From assembly GCF_003584125.1 (NCBI RefSeq), contig NZ_QXFL01000009.1, positions 47,208 to 111,207 on the forward strand: a stretch of 64,000 bases of DNA, read 5' to 3'. This DNA is from Aurantiacibacter zhengii. Its GTDB lineage: Bacteria > Pseudomonadota > Alphaproteobacteria > Sphingomonadales > Sphingomonadaceae. How positions within the stretch are numbered: position 1 is the first letter of the stretch; each line of letters opens with the position of its first letter. Below the pieces are notes generated by a model. The model was not told the DNA's origin. It saw only the letters and a program-made list of their open reading frames with translations, and searched no databases. This document shows positions 58,042 to 64,000 of this stretch, piece by piece. A program made the position numbers and the translations under genes.

Positions 58042-60555
58042 ATGACTGCTGAACGATTCGATCCGTCTGTCGCCGACGGGCGCTGGCAACGTGCGTGGGA
58101 CGAGGCCCGGTGCTTCGAGGCCGACAGCGCCAGCGACAAGCCGAAAAGCTACGTGCTGGAGATGTTCCCCTACCCCAGCGGGCGCATCCACATCGGGCAC
58201 GTGCGCAATTACACCATGGGCGACGTGCTGGCGCGCTATCACACGATGCGCGGGCGCGAAGTGCTGCACCCGATGGGCTGGGATGCTTTCGGCATGCCTG
58301 CCGAGAACGCGGCAATGGAAAAGGGCGTCCATCCCGGCGGCTGGACCTATGCCAATATCGCCACGATGAAGGGCCAGCTGAAGCAACTGGGCTTCGCGCT
58401 CGACTGGAGCCGCGAATTCGCCACGTGCGACCCGGAATACTACGGCCACGAGCAGGCGCTGTTCATCGACCTTTATGAAAACGGCCTCGTCTATCGCAAG
58501 GAAAGCGAGGTCAACTGGGACCCCGTCGACATGACCGTGCTCGCCAACGAGCAGGTGATCGACGGCAAGGGCTGGCGGTCGGGCGCGGAGGTCGAGAAGC
58601 GCAAGCTGAACCAGTGGTTCCTGAAGATCACGCAGTTCGCCGAAGACCTGCTGGAAGGGCTCGATACCCTGAAGGACTGGCCGCAGAAGGTGCGGCTGAT
58701 GCAGGAAAACTGGATCGGGAAGTCGCAGGGCTTGGAATTCGCCTTCGATCTTTCGAATGGCGGGAAGCTGCCCGTCTATACCACGCGGCCCGACACGATC
58801 TTCGGCGCGAGTTTCGTCGCCGTGGCTGCGGATCATCCGATCGCGCAATCGCTGGATAGCGAGGCTGCACGCGATTTCATCGCCCTGTGCAAGAAGGGCG
58901 GCACCACGGCCGCCGAACTGGAAACGGCAGAGAAGCTGGGCTTCGACACCGGAATCACCGCGCGCCACCCGTTCACCGGCGCTGAATTGCCGCTCTACAT
59001 CGCCAACTTCGTGCTGATGGATTACGGCACCGGCGCGATCATGGCGGTGCCGGGACATGACCAGCGCGACTTCGAATTCGCCACCAAGTACGGCCTGCCG
59101 ATCCCGCGCGTCGTGGCCCCCAGCGTGGACGAAGCGGCCAAACCCTTCGCTGGTGAGGCCGAAGCGGGCGAGGGCGTGCTCGTGAATTCCGACTTCCTCG
59201 ACGGCAAGAGCGTGGAAGATGCCAAAGCCGACGTGATTTCCCGCGCCGAGAGCGGCGGCTGGGGCAAGGGCACCACGGTGTGGCGCCTGCGCGACTGGGG
59301 CGTTTCGCGCCAGCGGTACTGGGGCACGCCCATTCCCTTCATCCATTGCGATACCTGCGGCGTGGTGCCGGTGCCCAAGGATCAGTTGCCGGTAAAGCTG
59401 CCCGAGGATGTGTCCTTCGAGCAGCCGGGCAACCCGCTGCTGCGCCATCCCACCTGGAAGCATACCGAGTGCCCCAAGTGCGGCGGCAAGGCCGAGCGGG
59501 AGACAGACACGCTCGACACCTTTGTTAACTCAAGCTGGTACTTCCTGCGCTTCGCCAGCCAGCCCGCAGACAAGCCTTTCGACGCTGCCGAAGTCGCCCA
59601 GTGGATGCCGGTGGACCAGTACATCGGCGGCATCGAGCACGCGATCCTGCACCTGCTCTACGCCCGCTTCTGGACCCGCGCGCTGGCCCACTGCGGCAAG
59701 CTGGAGGTGAAGGAACCTTTCGCCAGCCTGTTCACGCAGGGAATGGTGACGCACGAGACCTACAGCCGTAGGGATGGCCCGCGCGAGGTGTACTACACAC
59801 CTGCCGAGGTGGACCGCTCCAGCGAAGGCGCGAAGCTGAAGGCCGATGGCCAGCCGGTGCAGATCGGCAAGGTCATCAAGATGTCCAAGTCGAAGAAGAA
59901 CGTCGTCGACCCCGAAGACATCATCCGTGACTACGGCGCCGATGCCGTTCGCTGGTTCATGCTGTCGGACTCTCCGCCGGAACGCGACCTGCCGTGGTCC
60001 GAAGCCGGGATCGAGGGCTGCGGCCGTTTCGTGCAGCGCCTGTGGCGTCTGTTTGGCAAGTACGAGGACGGTGCGAGCGGCGAGGACAAGGACCTCGCCC
60101 GTAAGACGCACCAGACCATTGCCGCCGTTGCCGAGGATATTGAGGCGCTCGCCTTCAACAAGGCCGTGGCCCGCATCTACGAACTCACCAGCGCGGCTGA
60201 AAAGGCCGAACCTTCCGCAGACCGCAACTTCGCGATTCGCAGCCTGCTGCTGATGGCCTCTCCGATGATGCCGCACCTTGCCGAGGAAGGCTGGGCCGCG
60301 ATGGGCGGCGAGGGCCTGATCGCCGAGGCCGACTGGCCCAAGGTCGATCCCGCTCTGCTGGTGGACGACGAAGTCACCATCGCCGTGCAGCACAAGGGCA
60401 AGCTTCGCGACACGCTGACCGCGCCCAAGGATGCCTCGAAAGAAGAGCTGGAGGCGCTTGCGCTCGCCAGCGAGAAAGTCCAGCGTTCGATCGATGGCGC
60501 GGAAATCAGGAAGGTGATCGTGGTGCCCGGCAGGCTGGTGAATATCGTTACGTGA
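58042..60555 (+). CDS. leuS: Leucyl-tRNA synthetase
   Basis: An 837-aa class I synthetase. The HIGH motif occurs as [14 protein letters not shown] near 45-58, the CP1 editing domain spans about 225-420 with [13 protein letters not shown], and the KMSKS motif as [12 protein letters not shown] near 612. The C-terminal domain ends GRLVNIVT as in other LeuRS. TAAGGG precedes the ATG. The stop overlaps the lptE GTG start by 4 bp, so leuS-lptE-holA is a coupled operon, an arrangement common in alphaproteobacteria. Confidence 0.97.
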   Translation: MTAERFDPSVADGRWQRAWDEARCFEADSASDKPKSYVLEMFPYPSGRIHIGHVRNYTMGDVLARYHTMRGREVLHPMGWDAFGMPAENAAMEKGVHPGGWTYANIATMKGQLKQLGFALDWSREFATCDPEYYGHEQALFIDLYENGLVYRKESEVNWDPVDMTVLANEQVIDGKGWRSGAEVEKRKLNQWFLKITQFAEDLLEGLDTLKDWPQKVRLMQENWIGKSQGLEFAFDLSNGGKLPVYTTRPDTIFGASFVAVAADHPIAQSLDSEAARDFIALCKKGGTTAAELETAEKLGFDTGITARHPFTGAELPLYIANFVLMDYGTGAIMAVPGHDQRDFEFATKYGLPIPRVVAPSVDEAAKPFAGEAEAGEGVLVNSDFLDGKSVEDAKADVISRAESGGWGKGTTVWRLRDWGVSRQRYWGTPIPFIHCDTCGVVPVPKDQLPVKLPEDVSFEQPGNPLLRHPTWKHTECPKCGGKAERETDTLDTFVNSSWYFLRFASQPADKPFDAAEVAQWMPVDQYIGGIEHAILHLLYARFWTRALAHCGKLEVKEPFASLFTQGMVTHETYSRRDGPREVYYTPAEVDRSSEGAKLKADGQPVQIGKVIKMSKSKKNVVDPEDIIRDYGADAVRWFMLSDSPPERDLPWSEAGIEGCGRFVQRLWRLFGKYEDGASGEDKDLARKTHQTIAAVAEDIEALAFNKAVARIYELTSAAEKAEPSADRNFAIRSLLLMASPMMPHLAEEGWAAMGGEGLIAEADWPKVDPALLVDDEVTIAVQHKGKLRDTLTAPKDASKEELEALALASEKVQRSIDGAEIRKVIVVPGRLVNIVT

Positions 60556-61058
60556 CGCGCGCGCTTCGCCTCTCCATGGCTCTTGCCACGCTTTCCCTTC
60601 CCCTCACCGGGTGCGGTCTCCAGCCCATCTACGCAGGCGGCGGTAACGGGTTTGTGGCGCGCGAGCTGGCCGCCATCGATGTGCCCGCCATACCGGGCCG
60701 CGAAGGCTGGCTGGTGCGCAATGCACTGACGGACCGTCTGGGGCGCGGCGCTTCCGGCAGCACCTCGCAGTACCGGCTCGACATCGTGCTGGATGACGAC
60801 CTCGAAGGTCTGGGCCTGCTCACCGACGATACCATCGGCCGCCAGCGCCGCATCCTTCGTGCGCGCTACCAGTTGGTCGATGTTTCCAGCGACACCATCC
60901 TGCTCGATGCCACGGCGGGATCGGATGCAGGTATCGACGTTGTCAGTTCCGAATTCGCCACTATCGCTGCGGAGCAGACCGCGCTGGAAAATCTGGCGCA
61001 GGAGGTTGCGGACCAGATCGTCACGCGCATCACCCGCACCCTGCGCGAGCAGCAATGA
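60552..61058 (+). CDS. lptE: LPS assembly lipoprotein LptE
   Basis: A 168-aa outer-membrane lipoprotein that plugs the LptD barrel during lipopolysaccharide insertion. The lipobox LPLTGC (Cys21) is followed by GLQPIYAGG, the LptE-family start of the mature protein. Charged C-terminal helices ([21 protein letters not shown], in part) fit. GTG 60552 overlaps leuS; the stop overlaps holA by 4 bp. Confidence 0.88.
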   Translation: MTRALRLSMALATLSLPLTGCGLQPIYAGGGNGFVARELAAIDVPAIPGREGWLVRNALTDRLGRGASGSTSQYRLDIVLDDDLEGLGLLTDDTIGRQRRILRARYQLVDVSSDTILLDATAGSDAGIDVVSSEFATIAAEQTALENLAQEVADQIVTRITRTLREQQ

Positions 61059-62095
61059 AGGCCACCCAGCGCGACTATGCGCAGGCCGCGCAGAAGGCCG
61101 GCAAGGGCCTGCGAATCTGCTTTTTCTGCGGTGCCGACGAAGCAGGTGCCTCTGCCGCCGCAAGGAAGCTGATCGCCAATCTCGAGGATCCGGGCGAGCG
61201 GGTCGAACTGACAGGGCACGACCTCAAGTCGGATCCCGCCCGCCTGCTGGACGAAGCGCGCTCGACCTCCCTGTTCGGGGACAGCCAGCACATCTTTGCC
61301 CGCGTATCCGGCGACGAGGCCTACGATGCGATCAACACCTATTGCGAACTGGCCGACCGGGGCGAGGCCGATGGTGCCTGGCCGATCTACATCGTCGCCA
61401 CTTCCGCCACCGATAAATCGCGCAGCGCGAAACTGCTGATCAAGCGCAGCGACGCGCTGGTGGCGATCTTCTACCCGCCGGACCTGCGCTCCGTCACCGC
61501 CGATGTGCGGGCCATGGCCGATGCGGCAGGAATGCGCCTCAACGGCAACCTGGCCGAACGGATCGCCCATGCCGCGGGTCTGGATGTCCGGCTGGCGCAG
61601 TCCGAAGTCGACAAGCTGGCGCTGTACCTCGATGCGTCGCCACAGTCGCCCAAGCAGGCCAATCCGGAAGATTTCGACATGATCGGCGCCTCGACCGAAG
61701 AAGACGGTTTCATGCCGCTGATCAACGCAGCGCTCAGCGGAGAAGTTCGCAAGCTGCCGGGCGAACTGCGCAGGCTGCGCGAGGTTTCGCTCAACCCCGT
61801 GGGCGTGGCGCTTGCGCTGGAGCGGCGCGCGGCGCAACTCGCGCGCCTGTCGGCGAACCTGCGTCCGGGCGACGACATGCAGGGTTTCCTCAAGTCACAG
61901 GGCGTGTTCTTCCGCGAACATCGCGAGGTGGGGGACCAGTTGCAGCGCTGGCGTGGTGGCAAGCTGGAACGGTTGGTGCCGCGCCTGTGCGAACTGCATC
62001 GTTCGCTGCTGGCAAACAGCCAGTCGGCAGAGCTGATCCTGTTGCAGGAGCTGGCGCAGATCGCCCGTTATGCTGCCGCGCGCAAGGGACGCTGA
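61055..62095 (+). CDS. holA: DNA polymerase III delta subunit
   Basis: A 346-aa clamp-loader subunit that opens the beta sliding clamp. The N-terminal RecA-like domain lacks a P-loop, as expected for delta (ICFFCGADEAGASAAARKLI). The central segment LAERIAHAAGLDVRLAQSEVDKL near 165-187 (in parts) and the helical C-terminal collar match the family. Last gene of the operon; the adjoining lptE is its usual partner. Confidence 0.93.
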   Translation: MKATQRDYAQAAQKAGKGLRICFFCGADEAGASAAARKLIANLEDPGERVELTGHDLKSDPARLLDEARSTSLFGDSQHIFARVSGDEAYDAINTYCELADRGEADGAWPIYIVATSATDKSRSAKLLIKRSDALVAIFYPPDLRSVTADVRAMADAAGMRLNGNLAERIAHAAGLDVRLAQSEVDKLALYLDASPQSPKQANPEDFDMIGASTEEDGFMPLINAALSGEVRKLPGELRRLREVSLNPVGVALALERRAAQLARLSANLRPGDDMQGFLKSQGVFFREHREVGDQLQRWRGGKLERLVPRLCELHRSLLANSQSAELILLQELAQIARYAAARKGR

Positions 62096-62216
62096 CGCAC
62101 TCGGCAGGAAATAATCCGGAAAGCGTCTGCGGCCAGAGTTTTGCATTGCGATATGACCGGGCCCCTGCCAGTTGGGGCGCTTCACCCGTGACGCTTTATG
62201 TTGGAGACGATGACAC

Positions 62217-63212
62217 ATGCAGGTTCTGGTAACAGGAGCTGCCGGGTTCATCGGCTCTGCGCTCATCGAACGCCTGCTGGCACGTGGCGACAGCGTCATC
62301 GGCATCGATAATTGCAACGCCTATTACGATCCGGCGCTGAAAGCGGCGCGGGTGGCAAGGCTCGAGAAGCTTGGCGGGTCGTTCGCGTTCCACAAGCTCG
62401 ATTTCGCCGACATGACTGCGCTGGAGACCGCGCTGGCCGATCATCAGATCGACCGCATCGTCCATCTCGGGGCCCAAGCCGGCGTTCGTTACTCGCTCGA
62501 AAATCCGGCAGCCTATATCCAGTCCAATCTCGTGGGCCATGCGAACATGCTGGAAATCGCGCGCCGTCGCAGCGTGGCGCACATGGTTTATGCCAGTTCG
62601 TCCAGCGTTTATGGTGGCAACGACAAGGTCCCCTTCAGCGTGGACGACCGCGCGGACCATCCCGTCAGTCTCTATGCCGCCACCAAGCGCGCCGACGAGA
62701 TGTTGAGCGAGAGTTACGCGCACCTTTACCGCATTCCGCTTACCGGCCTGCGGTTCTTCACCGTCTACGGTGAGTGGGGCCGACCGGACATGGCCTACTG
62801 GATTTTCACCCGGAAGATCCTGGCGGGAGAGCCGATCCCGGTGTTCCACAAGGGCGAGATGTGGCGCGATTTCACTTACATCGACGACATCATCGCTGGC
62901 GTTCTCGCGGTGCTGGACAGCGCCCCTGCCGATGATGGCGCGGTGAAGGCGGGCGGCTCTTCCAAGCCGCATGCCCTCTACAACATTGGCAACAACCGTT
63001 CCGAAAAGCTGACCGACCTCGTCGCCATCCTGGAAGAGGCGTGCGGCATGAAGGCGCAGATCGACTGGCAGCCGATGCAACCGGGCGACGTGGTGCGAAC
63101 CTATGCCGATATCGATGCCATCAGCCGCGATCTTGGCTATACACCGACGACCGACATTGCCGACGGCCTTCCCCGTTTCGTGGAATGGTACCGGCACTAC
63201 CATCAGGGCTGA
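62217..63212 (+). CDS. NAD-dependent epimerase, UDP-glucuronate 4-epimerase-like
   Basis: A 331-aa extended SDR enzyme. VTGAAGFIGSALIERLL at the N-terminus, HLGAQAGVRYSLENP near 83-97, YASSSSVYGGNDK near 123 and the catalytic YAATKRADE (YxxxK) near 150 are characteristic of UDP-glucuronate 4-epimerases that make UDP-galacturonate. It is followed 39 nt later by ugd, which makes UDP-glucuronate, the expected substrate. Probably part of exopolysaccharide or LPS-core synthesis continuing beyond the window. Confidence 0.88.
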   Translation: MQVLVTGAAGFIGSALIERLLARGDSVIGIDNCNAYYDPALKAARVARLEKLGGSFAFHKLDFADMTALETALADHQIDRIVHLGAQAGVRYSLENPAAYIQSNLVGHANMLEIARRRSVAHMVYASSSSVYGGNDKVPFSVDDRADHPVSLYAATKRADEMLSESYAHLYRIPLTGLRFFTVYGEWGRPDMAYWIFTRKILAGEPIPVFHKGEMWRDFTYIDDIIAGVLAVLDSAPADDGAVKAGGSSKPHALYNIGNNRSEKLTDLVAILEEACGMKAQIDWQPMQPGDVVRTYADIDAISRDLGYTPTTDIADGLPRFVEWYRHYHQG

Positions 63213-63251
63213 GGACAGAGTGCGACCCAAGCGGCGAACCGAGGGTAAACC

Positions 63252-64000
63252 ATGCGTATCGTGATGATCGGCACTGGCTATGTTGGCCTGGTATCTGGCG
63301 CCTGTTTTGCAGACTTCGGTCACGAGGTTGTCTGCGTGGACAAGGACCAGTCGAAGATCGACGCGCTGCTGGCTGGGGAGATCCCCATTTTCGAGCCGGG
63401 TCTGGACGAGCTCGTGGCCCGCAACGTCGAGGCAGGCCGCCTGGCCTTCACGCTCGACCTGGCCGAGGCGCTGCCGGGGACGGACGCGGTGTTCATCGCG
63501 GTGGGCACGCCCAGCCGCCGCGGCGATGGCCATGCGGACCTGTCGTACGTCTATGCCGCGGCAGAGGAGATGGCCCCGCTGCTGCCCAAAGGCGTGGTGG
63601 TGGTCGACAAGTCGACGGTGCCGGTGGGCACGGGCGACGAGGTGGAGCGGATCATCCGCGAGACCGCGCCGGAGCTCGAGTTCTCGGTTGCCAGCAACCC
63701 CGAGTTCCTGCGCGAGGGCGCTGCGATCGACGACTTCAAGCGGCCCGACCGGGTGGTGATCGGCGTGAACGACGAGCACGCGGAAAAGGTGCTGGCGGAA
63801 ATCTACCGCCCGCTGACCCGCAACGAGAGCCCGCTGGTGGTGATGAGCAGGCGCGCTGCCGAACTCACCAAGTATGCCGGCAACGCCTTCCTTGCGACCA
63901 AGATCGGCTTCATCAACGAGATCGCCGACCTGTGCGAGAAGGTGGGCGCGGATGTCGCCGACGTGGCGAAGGGCATCGGTCTCGACAGCCGCATCGGCAA
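63252..64000 (+). CDS. ugd: UDP-glucose 6-dehydrogenase (partial, runs off window)
   Basis: The first 249 codons of an enzyme oxidising UDP-glucose to UDP-glucuronate with NAD. The N-terminal Rossmann motif MIGTGYVGLVSGACFADFG, then FIAVGTPSRRGDGHADLSYV near 83, DKSTVPVGTGDEV near 120 and ASNPEFLREGAA near 147 are visible; AELTKYAGNAFLATKI near 215 begins the helical linker. The catalytic Cys domain lies past the window end. It pairs with the epimerase upstream. Confidence 0.95.
   Translation, partial: MRIVMIGTGYVGLVSGACFADFGHEVVCVDKDQSKIDALLAGEIPIFEPGLDELVARNVEAGRLAFTLDLAEALPGTDAVFIAVGTPSRRGDGHADLSYVYAAAEEMAPLLPKGVVVVDKSTVPVGTGDEVERIIRETAPELEFSVASNPEFLREGAAIDDFKRPDRVVIGVNDEHAEKVLAEIYRPLTRNESPLVVMSRRAAELTKYAGNAFLATKIGFINEIADLCEKVGADVADVAKGIGLDSRIG

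Overview
The window is 64 kb of GC-rich, gene-dense chromosomal DNA. Protein content, gene order and codon use suggest an alphaproteobacterium of the Sphingomonadales, most like the Erythrobacteraceae. Pointers are rpe-heparinase-purH, DUF3576-leuS-lptE-holA, a 180-kDa-class NAD-glutamate dehydrogenase, a fused cysNC and a peptide transporter followed by two amidohydrolases. This assignment is inferred from gene families, not from a search. I see no insertion sequence, prophage, CRISPR array or rRNA. There is one tRNA, Leu(UAA).

Layout. 0.1-9.5 kb: rpe, a heparinase II/III-like protein, purH, a 34-aa membrane peptide coupled to an exported msrA, a Fur/Zur regulator, dxs, an alpha/beta hydrolase coupled to an ADP-ribosylglycohydrolase. 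9.5-15.7 kb: an NnrU-like protein, a peptide-uptake operon (POT transporter plus two amidohydrolases, one lacking its metal motif) with a divergent GntR regulator, then an IHF-beta subunit and a very strong hairpin terminator. 15.7-21 kb: a small secreted protein, tRNA-Leu, a double-PilZ protein, and a probable lipid-linked glycosylation module (UGM-like flavoprotein, GtrA, large membrane protein). 21-33 kb: exported msrB, a NatAB-like ABC exporter, queG, a ferredoxin reductase, NAD-GDH, a structured intergenic stretch, and a luciferase-like monooxygenase with a hydrolase.

33.1-36 kb is the most unusual part. A promoter sits directly on a 23-codon ORF carrying eight consecutive Thr codons. 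It is followed by mutually exclusive RNA hairpins, then a DEDDh exoribonuclease gene and thrS. This has the architecture of a ribosome-mediated threonine attenuator controlling threonyl-tRNA synthetase.

36-44 kb: two tandem TauE/SafE transporters, galE, and a sulfate-activation operon (cysD-cysNC-cysQ-tauE) divergent from a LuxR-type regulator that has a perfect palindrome in its promoter. 44-53 kb: an SGNH acyltransferase, agmatine deiminase and M28 peptidase, then glnE, a peroxiredoxin and a ferritin-like protein. 53-64 kb: an M23 peptidase, galU, small proteins, phbB with an RHH protein, a possible outer-membrane protein, DUF3576-leuS-lptE-holA, and a nucleotide-sugar pair (UDP-glucuronate epimerase and ugd, cut by the window edge). 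galE, galU, the epimerase and ugd together supply UDP-Gal, UDP-Glc and UDP-uronic acids for surface polysaccharide.

A recurring feature is a set of promoters whose -10 box ends exactly 6 nt before the start codon (zur, the Thr leader, the LuxR gene, galU, probably the GntR gene), predicting leaderless mRNAs.
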